From the NCBI RefSeq assembly GCF_005048205.1, contig NZ_SUMF01000001.1:186001-250000 (forward strand): a stretch of DNA of 64,000 bases, in the 5' to 3' direction. Below the pieces are notes generated by a model. That model was given only the letters and a program-made list of their open reading frames with translations, did not search any database and was not told the DNA's origin. Every line of letters starts with the position of its first letter. Within the stretch, counting starts at the first letter, position 1. Source of the DNA: Chitiniphilus eburneus (GTDB lineage Bacteria; Pseudomonadota; Gammaproteobacteria; Burkholderiales; Chitinibacteraceae). Shown here piece after piece: positions 35,278 through 44,274 of the stretch. Made by a program: the position numbers and the translations under genes.

Positions 35278-38200
35278 ATGACCGTGCTCGTCTTTCACGA
35301 TCCGCAACTGCCCTTCGACGGCACCGCCCCCGATGCCGACGCCTTGGCCCACTGGCGCCGCCACGCTGTCACGGCGGATGCCGCCCAACTGGCCGAACAG
35401 CTCGCCACACTGGGCGCGGGCGATGCGGTGCTGCATGCCCACGGCCGCTATTTCCCGCTGGCCGCCCACCCGGCGCTGCTGGCCTTCCTGCAACGGGGCG
35501 GCGGCCTGGTGTCGCTGGGCCGGCAGCCCCTGTCGCAGCCGATCCACGATGGCACGACCATGGCACCGCAGGCCGCGCTGTTCCGCGACCTGGACATCCA
35601 CGAGATGCTCGCGGTCGATGCCGGAAACGCGGTGCGGCTGACCGTCGGCGAGGAGTTCTCGCTACTGGCCGGCGCCGAAACGCTGTTCGAACCGGGTGCG
35701 GCCACCGACGGTTTCGTGCTGATGCCGACCAAGCACAAGGACCAGCCAGCCGACTCCGGCTCGGCCGGCCCTATGGATGCGCACATCTACCCGTTGCTGC
35801 TGGCCCGCAATGCCGCCGACGCGCCCATTGCCGCGCCGGTGGTGCTGATCGAACGCCATCGTGGTGTCGGTGCCGGCGGGCGCTGGTTATTCGTCAACGT
35901 CGATCCGACCCCGGCGTTCTGGGGCAATGGCGGCGCCCGCACCCTGCTGGACTGGGCGTCATTCGCCGCGCACGGTGCCACCGAATGCTGGCTCAAGCCC
36001 GATTTCGCCTGCTATCTGCCGGGCGAGGTACCGACGCTGACACTACAACTCGAAGCCCTTTCGCCGGCCGCCAGCCGCGAATGGCGCGTGGAACTGACCA
36101 TCGCCGGCCCGAACGGCGCGCGCTGCTTCGCCACCGCGCTGACGCTGCGTCCCGCGCACGGCCCGGTTTCCCAACGGCTGACGCTGCCGTTCGCCGTGGT
36201 CGCCGGCCCCTATGCCATCACAGCCACGCTGCGCGCCGACGATGGCGAAACCCGCCAGTTGCGCCAGGGCTTCTGGGGCTGGGACGACACCTTGCTCACG
36301 CGCGGCAGCCGGCTGAAAGCCGGCCGCGATTATTTCGAGCGCGATGGCGAACCGCTGCCCATCGTCGGCATGACCTACATGGCCAGCGACGTACACCGCA
36401 AGTTCCTGCAACTGCCCAACGTGGCGGCGTGGGACGACGACCTGCGCGACTTCGCCGCGCTGGGCATCAACTACGTGCGCACCGGCATCTGGAGCGGCTG
36501 GCGCCACGCCATGTTCGTCGATGGCCATGCCAACGAGGCGGTGTTGCGCGCCATCGACGCCTTCATCCTCACCGCCGCGCGCTACGGCCTGGAAACCTGC
36601 TTCAACTTCTTCGCCTTCACGCCCGAAGCCTGGGAAGGCGCCAACCCCTACCTGGACCCGCGCGCCCGCGCCGCACAGAAGCGCTTCATCGGCGCGGTGG
36701 TGGCACGCCACGCGCACAGCACCTGCGTGCACTGGGACCTGATCAACGAACCGTCGCTGTTCGACCCGGCGCGCATCTTCCTGGGACCGCGCACGCTACG
36801 CGACCCATACGAAGTGGCCGCGTTCCGCCACTGGCTGCAAACCCGGGAGCCGGAGCTCGCCGTGTGGCGCAACCGCTGGGATGTCTCGCCGACGCAATTG
36901 CCGTCGTGGGACGCGCTGCTGCCGCCGCAACCCGAGGACATCGGCTTCAACCCCACCGAGATCGCGCCGCGCCAGCACGGCATCTGGCTGGACTACACGC
37001 TGTTCACCCAGGCCATGCACAACGAATGGGCCGCCGACCTGACCGAACATATCCGCGCCCTCACCGGCGATGCGCTCGTCACCGTGGGCCAGGATGAAGC
37101 GCTGGGCCAGCAACGCCCGGCACCATTCTTCTACGACCGTGTGGTGGACTACACCACCGTGCATAGCTGGTGGCTGAACGACGCACTGGCGTGGGACACG
37201 CTGTTCAACAAGACGCCATGCAAGCCGCTGCTGATCCAGGAAACCGGGATCATGCATGTCGAGAATCCGAACGGCCGCAGCAAGCGCGGCGAGGCGGAAC
37301 TGGCCGCGCTGCTGGAGCGCAAGTACGCCTATGCCTTCGCCGGCGGCGGCGCGGGCGCGGTGCAGTGGATCTGGAACATCAACTACCACATGGACAACAT
37401 CAACGAGTCGCACATCGGCGCGGTCCGCGCCGACGGCTCGCGCAAGCCCGAGACAGCGGTAAGCGGCGATTTCGGCGCGTTCTTCGCCAAGGTGGCGCCA
37501 TTGATGCGCGAGCGCAGCCTACCGCAGGTGGCCGTGGTCCACCCATACGCCAACGATTATGGCAATCGCCGCAGCGCGCAGGAAGCCACGCAGCGGCTGG
37601 TCCGCGTGCTGCACTACCAACTGGGCGTGCCGCTACGCGCCGTGAGCGAATATCACCTCGATGCACTGTACGACGACCCCGCGTCGCTGGTCCTGGTACC
37701 CAGCCCGCAGGCACTGTCCAACCAGGCGCGGCAGCAACTGCGCCAGTTGCTGTCGATCCAGCCGGTGAAGGTGCTGCTGACCGGGCCCGCGTCACTGGAC
37801 GAATACTGGAACCCGGCCGATTCGCTGTTCGACAGCAACGGCGTGGACGTCGCCAACGTGATGCGCGAGGAAGCCTGCGACATCGACGGCCAGCGCCATC
37901 GCGCCGCGTTCGGCGGCGAAAAGATCGCCCGTGTGCTCAAGGGACGGCTGGACGGCGCGGCGCTGGCGCAGGTCCACGCGCAGCCCTGCGGGGCGGGTAC
38001 ATTGCTGTGGTGCCCACTGCCGCTGGAGCTGTCCGACAGCGAGGACACGCTGGCCGCGCTGTACCGCCACGCGCTGGCGCAAGCCGATGTGACCGCGCCG
38101 TTGCGGTGTGATGGCGGCATTCCCCACGGCATCTACCTGGAAAAACTGCCTTATGCCCAGGGTGCGCTGTGGATCGCGGTAAACGAATCCGCGCTGAACG

Positions 38201-38337
38201 AAACGCTCTCGGTACACGATGCGCGACAGGGCTATTGCTTCGAACTGCCCGCCGGGCGAGCGCTGCTGTTCGCCACGGACGCCCAGGGCGCAGTGCTGGC
38301 CAGCTTGCGCGACCAACCCGTGGCCTGCCTGTCATGA
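35278..38337 (+). CDS. large cytoplasmic clan GH-A glycoside hydrolase (GH5/beta-mannosidase-like)
   Basis: 1019 residues without a signal peptide. A ThuA/glutamine-amidotransferase-like N-terminal region (HGRYFPLAAHPALLAFLQRGGG) and a beta-sandwich precede a TIM barrel at about 350-750. The barrel shows the acid/base in HWDLINEPS (Glu491) and the nucleophile in LIQETG (Glu655), as in clan GH-A. A C-terminal flavodoxin-like domain (about 760-900) resembles the beta-galactosidase trimerisation domain. The substrate is inferred to be a beta-mannoside or related oligosaccharide from the adjoining GH125 gene. The stop overlaps that gene's ATG (ATGA). Confidence 0.8.
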   Translation: MTVLVFHDPQLPFDGTAPDADALAHWRRHAVTADAAQLAEQLATLGAGDAVLHAHGRYFPLAAHPALLAFLQRGGGLVSLGRQPLSQPIHDGTTMAPQAALFRDLDIHEMLAVDAGNAVRLTVGEEFSLLAGAETLFEPGAATDGFVLMPTKHKDQPADSGSAGPMDAHIYPLLLARNAADAPIAAPVVLIERHRGVGAGGRWLFVNVDPTPAFWGNGGARTLLDWASFAAHGATECWLKPDFACYLPGEVPTLTLQLEALSPAASREWRVELTIAGPNGARCFATALTLRPAHGPVSQRLTLPFAVVAGPYAITATLRADDGETRQLRQGFWGWDDTLLTRGSRLKAGRDYFERDGEPLPIVGMTYMASDVHRKFLQLPNVAAWDDDLRDFAALGINYVRTGIWSGWRHAMFVDGHANEAVLRAIDAFILTAARYGLETCFNFFAFTPEAWEGANPYLDPRARAAQKRFIGAVVARHAHSTCVHWDLINEPSLFDPARIFLGPRTLRDPYEVAAFRHWLQTREPELAVWRNRWDVSPTQLPSWDALLPPQPEDIGFNPTEIAPRQHGIWLDYTLFTQAMHNEWAADLTEHIRALTGDALVTVGQDEALGQQRPAPFFYDRVVDYTTVHSWWLNDALAWDTLFNKTPCKPLLIQETGIMHVENPNGRSKRGEAELAALLERKYAYAFAGGGAGAVQWIWNINYHMDNINESHIGAVRADGSRKPETAVSGDFGAFFAKVAPLMRERSLPQVAVVHPYANDYGNRRSAQEATQRLVRVLHYQLGVPLRAVSEYHLDALYDDPASLVLVPSPQALSNQARQQLRQLLSIQPVKVLLTGPASLDEYWNPADSLFDSNGVDVANVMREEACDIDGQRHRAAFGGEKIARVLKGRLDGAALAQVHAQPCGAGTLLWCPLPLELSDSEDTLAALYRHALAQADVTAPLRCDGGIPHGIYLEKLPYAQGALWIAVNESALNETLSVHDARQGYCFELPAGRALLFATDAQGAVLASLRDQPVACLS

Positions 38338-39677
38338 ACGCGCCGCATCGCCCCGAAACACCGCGTTTTCGCAGCGCGGCGGTCGAAGCCCGGCTGGCGC
38401 AAGTGGCCGCGTTGATCGACGACGAGGCGCTGCGCCGCATGTTCACGCAGTGCTATCCCAACACGCTGGACACCACGGTCCGGCATACACCCGACGATGG
38501 CAGTGGTCAGCCCGACACCTTTGTCATCACCGGCGATATCCACGCGCTGTGGTTGCGCGACAGCGCGGCGCAGGTGTGGCCCTACCTGCCGCTGCTGCGC
38601 GAGGACGATGCGCTGCGCCACATGGTGGCCGGGCTGGTACGGCGCCACGCGCGCTGCCTGCTGCTCGATCCGTATGCCAACGCTTTCAACGACGGCCCCG
38701 GCGACAGCGAATGGGCCAGCGACCAGACCGAGATGCGCCCCGAACTGCATGAGCGCAAGTGGGAGCTGGATTCACCCTGCTACGCAATCCGTCTGGCGCA
38801 TGGTTACTGGCACGCCAGCGGGGACGCCGCGCCATTCGATGCAGACTGGCTGGCGGCGATGCGCGCGGTGCTGGACACGCTGCGCGCGCAGCAGCGCAAG
38901 CGGGATCGCGGCCCATACCGCTTTCGCCGCCTGACCGCATGGCAATCGGATACGCTGCCGTGCGACGGCTGGGGCAACCCCGCACGCCCGGTCGGGCTGA
39001 TCGCATCGATGTTCCGGCCGTCCGACGACGCCTGCGTGCTGCCATTCCTGGTGCCGTCCAACTGCTTTGCCGTGGTCGCGCTGCGGCAACTGGCCGAGCT
39101 GGTGGATGCGCTGTATCGCGATCCGTCCTTCGCCGCCGAATGCCGCGCGCTGGCCGACGAGGTGGATGAGGCGATCCGCCGTCATGCCATCGTGCACCAT
39201 CCGGTGCACGGCGAGGTGTTCGCCTTCGAGGTGGACGGCTTCGGTAACGCGCTGTTCATGGATGACGGCAACGTGCCCAGCCTGCTGTCGCTGCCCTACC
39301 TGGGTTACGTGACGGCGGACGATCCGGTCTACCGCGCCACGCGCGCGCTGGCGCTGTCGCACGATAACCCGTGGTATTTCAGCGATGCCGCGCTCGGGCT
39401 GGCCGGCGTCGGCAGCCCACATACGCTGGCGCCGATGGTGTGGCCGATGGGCATCGTCATGCGCGCGCTGACCAGCGATGACGACGCCGAGATCGCCGAC
39501 TGCCTGCGCATGCTGCGCGCGAGCGACGCCGGCACTGGCTTGATGCACGAATCGTTCGATGTGCACGACCCCGCGCACTACACCCGCGCCTGGTTCGCCT
39601 GGGCCAACACCCTGTTCGGCGAACTGATCGTCACGCTGGCGGGGCAACGCCCTCATCTGCTGAAAGGCAGGTATTGA
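38334..39677 (+). CDS. GH125 exo-alpha-1,6-mannosidase
   Basis: A 447-residue enzyme of glycoside hydrolase family 125, which removes alpha-1,6-linked mannose with inversion. The (alpha/alpha)6-barrel signatures are visible: TFVITGDIHALWLRDSAAQV, LLDPYANAFND, ELHERKWELDSPCYAIRLA, GLIASMFRPSDDACVLPF, FGNALFMDDGNVPSLLSLP and FAWANTLFGELI. There is no signal peptide, so it acts on imported oligosaccharide. The ATG at 38334 overlaps the preceding hydrolase by 4 nt, and the LacI gene begins 1 nt after its stop, showing tight co-expression. Confidence 0.9.
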   Translation: MNAPHRPETPRFRSAAVEARLAQVAALIDDEALRRMFTQCYPNTLDTTVRHTPDDGSGQPDTFVITGDIHALWLRDSAAQVWPYLPLLREDDALRHMVAGLVRRHARCLLLDPYANAFNDGPGDSEWASDQTEMRPELHERKWELDSPCYAIRLAHGYWHASGDAAPFDADWLAAMRAVLDTLRAQQRKRDRGPYRFRRLTAWQSDTLPCDGWGNPARPVGLIASMFRPSDDACVLPFLVPSNCFAVVALRQLAELVDALYRDPSFAAECRALADEVDEAIRRHAIVHHPVHGEVFAFEVDGFGNALFMDDGNVPSLLSLPYLGYVTADDPVYRATRALALSHDNPWYFSDAALGLAGVGSPHTLAPMVWPMGIVMRALTSDDDAEIADCLRMLRASDAGTGLMHESFDVHDPAHYTRAWFAWANTLFGELIVTLAGQRPHLLKGRY

Positions 39678-39678
39678 G

Positions 39679-40662
39679 ATGGCGGCCACCGTGCGCGACA
39701 TCGCCCATGCAGCGGGCGTCTCGGTCGGCACCGTATCGCGGGCACTCAAGGGCCAACCGGGCCTGACCGAGACCACGCGTGCCCATGTCTGCGCCGTCGC
39801 CGCGCAACTGAGTTACGACATCGGGCGGCTGCGGCGCAAGCCGTTGCGGCGCGTGCTGTTCCTGCTGCACCGGCAACACAGCCCGCTGTCGGCCAACCTG
39901 TTCTATTCGGAGGTACTGCACGGCGCCGAGGAAGCATGCCGCGACGCCGGCATGGCGCTGAGCTTTCTCTCGCTCGGCCCGACCGACCCAGTGCTGGAGC
40001 AGGTGGAACTGCATGCACCCGACGCGCTGCTGTGCGCCGGCTTTTTCGAGCCGGAACTGCTGCACCTGTTGCGCGGCACCGGCCTGCCGCTGGCACTGAT
40101 CGACATGTGGGCCGATGGCCTGCCAAGCGTGAATCCCGACCACCGCCAGGGCGGCTATCTGGCGACGCGCCATCTGCTGGAACAGAGGCGGCGCAACATC
40201 GCCTATCTCTCCGGCTCGCCCGCGCATTACAGCGTGCGCCAGCGGGCGCTGGGCTATCGGCAGGCGCTGTACGACGCCGGCATCCTGGCGGACCCGCAAC
40301 TGGAAGTGCTGGTCGCCGACGGCGAGGCGCTGGAACAGGATGCGGCGGCCGCGCTGCGCGCGTTGCTGGCCCTGCCCCATCCGCCCGATGCGGTGTTCGC
40401 CTTCAACGACGCGGCCGCGCTGGCGGCGCTGCGCACCTGTGCGGAGCTGGGCGTGCGCGTGCCGGAACAACTGGCCATCGTCGGCTTCGACAACATCGCC
40501 GCCGCGGCGCAGGCCAATCCCGGCCTGAGCAGCGTGGCGGTGGACAAACCGGGGCTGGGCCAGGCCGGCATCCGCCGCTTGCTGCATCCCGATGGCACAG
40601 GAGCCGACGAGGTGATGCCAGTGCGGTTGATAGTACGCGGTAGCAGCCGCACGGGAGCTTGA
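39679..40662 (+). CDS. LacI/GalR-family transcriptional regulator
   Basis: A 327-residue regulator with the LacI-type N-terminal helix-turn-helix (TVRDIAHAAGVSVGTVSRAL) and a periplasmic-binding-protein-like effector domain (DALLCAGFFEPELL; PDAVFAFNDAAALAALR; AIVGFDNIAAAAQANPGLSS). The hinge region after the HTH is somewhat unusual (LSYDIGRLRRKPLRR). It is the last gene of the run and most likely regulates the locus in response to the sugar; candidate operators lie ahead of the binding-protein gene. Confidence 0.9.
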   Translation: MAATVRDIAHAAGVSVGTVSRALKGQPGLTETTRAHVCAVAAQLSYDIGRLRRKPLRRVLFLLHRQHSPLSANLFYSEVLHGAEEACRDAGMALSFLSLGPTDPVLEQVELHAPDALLCAGFFEPELLHLLRGTGLPLALIDMWADGLPSVNPDHRQGGYLATRHLLEQRRRNIAYLSGSPAHYSVRQRALGYRQALYDAGILADPQLEVLVADGEALEQDAAAALRALLALPHPPDAVFAFNDAAALAALRTCAELGVRVPEQLAIVGFDNIAAAAQANPGLSSVAVDKPGLGQAGIRRLLHPDGTGADEVMPVRLIVRGSSRTGA

Positions 40663-40864
40663 ACCCGTTGTCCACGCAAGGGATTGCCTCAACCCACCCT
40701 GTGGGAAGCCACCGGGTGGGAAGCGCGTCGGCCTTACCCACCATCCCGAGCGCATCAGCAGGGCCATCCACGCGCGCCATCCCGGCATCGGCCGCGACGG
40801 CAGCCCCGCCGTCGGGCGGCGCCACAAATGACAATGGCAAACGGTAGTCGATGCACGGCCGGCC
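40663..40864. other. intergenic region between lacI-type gene and feo promoter
   Basis: Contains a 7-bp inverted repeat (CCCACCC at 40693-40699 with GGGTGGG at 40714-40720) without a T tract. No gene is supported. Confidence 0.4.
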
Positions 40865-40878
40865 TTGACTCATATCAA
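40865..40878 (+). promoter_or_regulatory. putative FNR/Anr box upstream of feo
   Basis: TTGACTCATATCAA fits the TTGAY-N4-RTCAA palindrome of FNR/Anr-type oxygen regulators and lies 68 nt before the feoA start. Activation of ferrous iron uptake under low oxygen is known for E. coli feo. Confidence 0.6.
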
Positions 40879-40894
40879 GTCCCCCACAGCCTGC

Positions 40895-40913
40895 GGCAAT
40901 GAGAATCATGGTC
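40895..40913. promoter_or_regulatory. putative Fur box upstream of feo
   Basis: GGCAATGAGAATCATGGTC matches 14 of 19 positions of the classical Fur consensus GATAATGATAATCATTATC and lies between the FNR-like box and feoA. Confidence 0.6.
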
Positions 40914-40945
40914 ATTACTGACCTCACTCGCCACGGAACCTCCCC

Positions 40946-41212
40946 ATGGCCGCCGATCCGCTCCACTTTCCCCTGCCCCTGGCCGCGCTCGATGTCCCGT
41001 TGCGCGTGGTGCGGCTGACCGCCAGCGGCAATGCCTGCGAGCGACTGGCTGGCATGGGCCTGTTTCCCGGTTGTGAAGTGCGCCTGACGCAACGTCAGGG
41101 CGGCAACCTGGTGGTCGCCGTGGGCAACAGCCGGCTGGCGCTGGGCCGTGGCCTGGCGCAACAGGTGCTGGTGACGTCCGAACCCCTTTCCAATTCCCCG
41201 GAGCAATCATGA
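40946..41212 (+). CDS. feoA: FeoA-domain protein (first copy)
   Basis: An 88-residue SH3-like FeoA-domain protein that would support FeoB at the inner membrane. The body shows the FeoA pattern RVVRLTASGNACERLAGMGLFPG followed by GGNLVVAVGNSRLALGRGLA, the last strand being the ...R.AL....A... region common to FeoA. It is the more divergent of two FeoA paralogues in tandem. Its stop overlaps the start of the second feoA by 4 nt (ATGA). It is the first gene behind the FNR-like and Fur-like boxes. Confidence 0.85.
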   Translation: MAADPLHFPLPLAALDVPLRVVRLTASGNACERLAGMGLFPGCEVRLTQRQGGNLVVAVGNSRLALGRGLAQQVLVTSEPLSNSPEQS

Positions 41213-41448
41213 ACCTCGATCAGATGAAGGTTGGCCAGCGCGGCCGCGTGCAAGGGTTTGCCCCTGGTGGCCGGGCCTATCGCCAGCGCCTGCTCGCCAT
41301 GGGCCTGACACCTGGCACGCCGTTCACCGTGACCCGCCTGGCACCGTTGGGCGATCCGGTGGAAATCAGCGTGCGCGGCTTCGCACTGAGCCTGCGCCGC
41401 GCCGAAGCCGCCGCACTGAACATCGATCTGGACGAGGCCATGGCATGA
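41209..41448 (+). CDS. feoA: FeoA-domain protein (second copy)
   Basis: A 79-residue FeoA, with GQRGRVQGFAPGGRAYRQRL, LLAMGLTPGTPFTVTRLAPL, and GDPVEISVRGFALSLRRAEA, which is the classical FeoA signature. Overlaps of 4 nt on both sides couple it to the first feoA and to feoB. Two FeoA proteins before one FeoB is a known but less common arrangement; the two copies have diverged strongly, so they may have different roles. Confidence 0.92.
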   Translation: MNLDQMKVGQRGRVQGFAPGGRAYRQRLLAMGLTPGTPFTVTRLAPLGDPVEISVRGFALSLRRAEAAALNIDLDEAMA

Positions 41449-43784
41449 AAAACCAGACGCTGGTGGTCGCCCTGCTGGGCAACCCGAACTGTGGCAAGAC
41501 CACGGTATTCAACGCACTGACCGGCGCCCGCCAACGGGTGGGCAACTGGCCCGGCGTGACGGTGGAGCGCAAGTCCGGCCAGTTGCGCCATGCCGGCCGC
41601 GAGATCGAAGTGATCGACCTGCCGGGCATCTACACGCTGGACAGCCTGGGCGACGACAGCTCGCTGGACGAAGCGATATCCCGCGATTACGTGCTGTCGC
41701 GCGAAGCCGACGTGATCGTCAACATCGTCGATGCCGCCAATCTGGAACGCAATCTGTACCTGACCACCCAGTTGCTGGAAATGGACGTCCCGGTGCTGAT
41801 CGCGCTGAACATGACCGACATGGCCGACGACAAGGGCATCGTCATCGACCTGGATGCGCTGGCCCGCGAAACCGGCTGCCCGGTGATCCCGATGGTGGCC
41901 GCGCGCAACAAGGGCATCGGCGCCTTCAAGGATGTGCTGGCCAAGGCCGGCGAGATCGTGCCTTCCGCCGCACGCCCCACTTATCCGGACGCGCTGACCG
42001 TCGCCGTCGATCGCCTGCGCGAAGCAGCGGCCCCCGAAGGCAACGCCGACGCCCGCTGGCTGGCGCTGAAGGCGCTGGAAGGCGATGCCATGGCCTGCAA
42101 AGCGATCGGCCCCACGCTGGCGCAACAGGCCACCACGCTGCGCGAGCAGGTGGAAACCGACCTGGGCGACGAGCTGGACATCGTCACCGCCGACGCGCGC
42201 TATGCCTTCATCGACCGGATCGGCAAAGCCGCCGTACGGCGCTCCAGCCAGTTGTCGCGCACGCTGTCCGACCGCATCGATCAGGTGGTGCTGAACCGCG
42301 TGCTCGGTATTCCGCTGTTCCTGGTAATGATGTATCTGATGTTCATGTTCACCATCAACATCGGCGGCGCCTTCATCGACTTCTTCGACGTGGCCGTCGG
42401 CACCGTGCTGGTCGATGGCCTGGGCCACGCGCTGGGGGCGATCGGCACGCCGCAATGGCTGATCGTGCTGCTGGCGCAAGGCATCGGTGGCGGTACCCAG
42501 ACCGTGGCTACCTTCATCCCGGTGATCGGTTGCCTGTTCATCTTCCTGTCCATCCTGGAAGATTCCGGCTACATGGCACGTGCCGCCTTCGTGATGGATC
42601 GCTTCATGCGCGCCATCGGGCTGCCGGGCAAGTCGTTCGTGCCGCTGATCGTCGGCTTCGGCTGCAACGTGCCGGCGGTGATGGCGACCCGCACGCTGGA
42701 AAACGAGCGCGACCGCCTGATGACCATGGCGATGACGCCATTCATGTCGTGCGGTGCGCGATTGCCGGTGTACGCGCTGTTCGCCGTGGCGTTCTTCCCC
42801 ACCGGCGGTCAGAACATCGTATTCCTGCTCTACCTGATCGGCATCGCCGCCGCCGTGCTTACCGGGCTGGCGCTCAAGCGCACGTTGCTGCCGGGCGAGA
42901 ACACCCCCTTCATCATGGAGTTGCCCAGCTACCACCTGCCCGCCTTCAAGGGCGTGCTGATCCACGCCTGGAGCCGCCTGCGCAGCTTCATCTTCAAGGC
43001 TGGGCGCATCATCGTGCCGATGGTGCTGGTGCTGAACGTGCTGAACGCCACCGGCATGGACGGCAGCTTCGGCCACGAGGACACGCAGGATTCGGTGCTG
43101 TCGCACATCGGCAAGACCATTGCCCCGGCGTTCTCGCCGATGGGTGTGACCGAGGAAAACTGGCCCGCCGCCGTCGGCATCTTCACCGGCGTGCTGGCCA
43201 AGGAGGCCGTGGTCGGCACGCTCAACTCGCTTTACGACCAACTGGACGCCGCCGCCGCAGACACCGCCGCGGAGCCCGAAGTGCCGTTCGATCTGGTGGC
43301 CGGTCTGAAGGATGCAGTGATGACCATCCCGGATAACCTGGCCAGTGTGGCGGACAAGCTGACGGACCCGCTCGGCATCAAGCTGGGCGAAACCGGCGAC
43401 GCCACCGCCGCCGCCTCGGAGCAGGAAGTCTCGGTCGAAACCTTCGGTGCGATGGCGCACCTCTTCGGCACCCCGGCCGCCGCCTTCGCCTACATGCTGC
43501 TGATCCTGCTGTATTTCCCGTGCGTGGCGGTGCTGGGCGCGGTGCATCGCGAAGCCGGCCTGCGCTGGGCGATGTTCATGGCGGCCTGGACCAGCGGCTT
43601 CGGCTACGGCGTGGCGGTGCTGTTCTATCAGGTGGCGACATTGTCCGCGCATCCGGCCAGCTCGCTGACCTGGATCATCGCCATCGCCCTGTGCGCGGTG
43701 CTGGCGCTGGGCGCCATGTATCGACGCGGCCGGCGACTGCGCCTGGCCATGCTGGCGGGCATCCAGCTGGGAGAAGCGGCATGA
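41445..43784 (+). CDS. feoB: ferrous iron transporter FeoB
   Basis: The main Fe(II) permease: 779 residues with a cytoplasmic G domain and a membrane channel. G1 is GNPNCGKTTVFNALTG (about residues 12-27), G3 DLPGIYTLDSL, G4 NMTD. It is followed by the GDI helical domain and about ten membrane segments carrying two Gate motifs (GCNVPAVMATRTLENERDRL; a late VGTLNSLYD segment). The GDP-dissociation and Gate features are all in place and the length is typical. Overlaps feoA and feoC by 4 nt. Likely induced by low iron and low oxygen. Confidence 0.97.
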   Translation: MKNQTLVVALLGNPNCGKTTVFNALTGARQRVGNWPGVTVERKSGQLRHAGREIEVIDLPGIYTLDSLGDDSSLDEAISRDYVLSREADVIVNIVDAANLERNLYLTTQLLEMDVPVLIALNMTDMADDKGIVIDLDALARETGCPVIPMVAARNKGIGAFKDVLAKAGEIVPSAARPTYPDALTVAVDRLREAAAPEGNADARWLALKALEGDAMACKAIGPTLAQQATTLREQVETDLGDELDIVTADARYAFIDRIGKAAVRRSSQLSRTLSDRIDQVVLNRVLGIPLFLVMMYLMFMFTINIGGAFIDFFDVAVGTVLVDGLGHALGAIGTPQWLIVLLAQGIGGGTQTVATFIPVIGCLFIFLSILEDSGYMARAAFVMDRFMRAIGLPGKSFVPLIVGFGCNVPAVMATRTLENERDRLMTMAMTPFMSCGARLPVYALFAVAFFPTGGQNIVFLLYLIGIAAAVLTGLALKRTLLPGENTPFIMELPSYHLPAFKGVLIHAWSRLRSFIFKAGRIIVPMVLVLNVLNATGMDGSFGHEDTQDSVLSHIGKTIAPAFSPMGVTEENWPAAVGIFTGVLAKEAVVGTLNSLYDQLDAAAADTAAEPEVPFDLVAGLKDAVMTIPDNLASVADKLTDPLGIKLGETGDATAAASEQEVSVETFGAMAHLFGTPAAAFAYMLLILLYFPCVAVLGAVHREAGLRWAMFMAAWTSGFGYGVAVLFYQVATLSAHPASSLTWIIAIALCAVLALGAMYRRGRRLRLAMLAGIQLGEAA

Positions 43785-44056
43785 CCCCGAGCGATATCCG
43801 GCAATACCTGCGCGAGCGCGGCCAGGCCAGCCTGGCCGACCTGGCCGCCCGCTTCGACAGTGACCCCGAAATGGTGCGCGGCGTGATCGCCCACTGGATA
43901 CGCAAGGGAAAGGTCACCGAAATCGGCGGCGGCGATTGCGGCAAAAGCTGCTGCGCCTGCGGCACCACGGCCAGCACCGCTTACCGCTGGCAGGAACAGG
44001 ACACCCCGACGATCCCACTGCATGCGACGACGGGGACTGGTTGCGGGGGGCACTAA
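43781..44056 (+). CDS. feoC: FeoC-like winged-helix protein
   Basis: A 91-residue FeoC-like protein. The N-terminal winged helix (SDIRQYLRERGQASLADLAA, then MVRGVIAHWIRKGKVTEI) is followed by a cysteine cluster CGKSCCACG, which could bind an iron-sulfur cluster as shown for some FeoC proteins. It ends in a short tail with an additional Cys (TGCGGH). The ATG overlaps the feoB stop. It is a little longer than E. coli FeoC (78), mainly at the C-terminus. Confidence 0.85.
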   Translation: MTPSDIRQYLRERGQASLADLAARFDSDPEMVRGVIAHWIRKGKVTEIGGGDCGKSCCACGTTASTAYRWQEQDTPTIPLHATTGTGCGGH

Positions 44057-44081
44057 AAAACAGGCAACCGAGAATCCCAAA

Positions 44082-44217
44082 CCTTGGATCACAGAGAACG
44101 CAGAGAAAACCCGGAGAAAGATACCAACACACAGAACGGGACCTGCCCGGGCCTTGCTTTCTCTGTGTGACTCCGTGTTCTCTTTGCTCTCCGTGTTTCA
44201 GGATCTGGGGTTGGCCT
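44082..44217. repeat. intergenic CACAGAG-type imperfect inverted repeat, copy 3
   Basis: The left arm has CTTGGATCACAGAGAACGC and the right arm TCTCCGTGTTTCAGGATCTG in inverted orientation. It is the same family as 384-541 and 2440-2583, and again lies just after a rightward gene (feoC). Confidence 0.75.
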
Positions 44218-44237
44218 TCCATTTCGGCCACAAATGA

Positions 44238-44272
44238 AAAACGGCCCAGCATTACTGCTGGGCCGTTTTTTA
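44238..44272 (-). terminator. terminator of the tRNA-Arg/tRNA-Glu transcript
   Basis: ACGGCCCAGCA pairs with TGCTGGGCCGT, with T runs on both sides. It lies just beyond the 3' end of tRNA-Glu on the minus strand and may also stop rightward transcription from feo. Confidence 0.88.
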
Positions 44273-44274
44273 AC

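Noticed and set aside
41277-43652. 791-codon open frame antisense to feoB
   Set aside because: It is a GC-rich mirror of feoB, with His/Gln/Arg-rich composition, no recognisable domain and no start signal; feoB on the plus strand has complete motifs.
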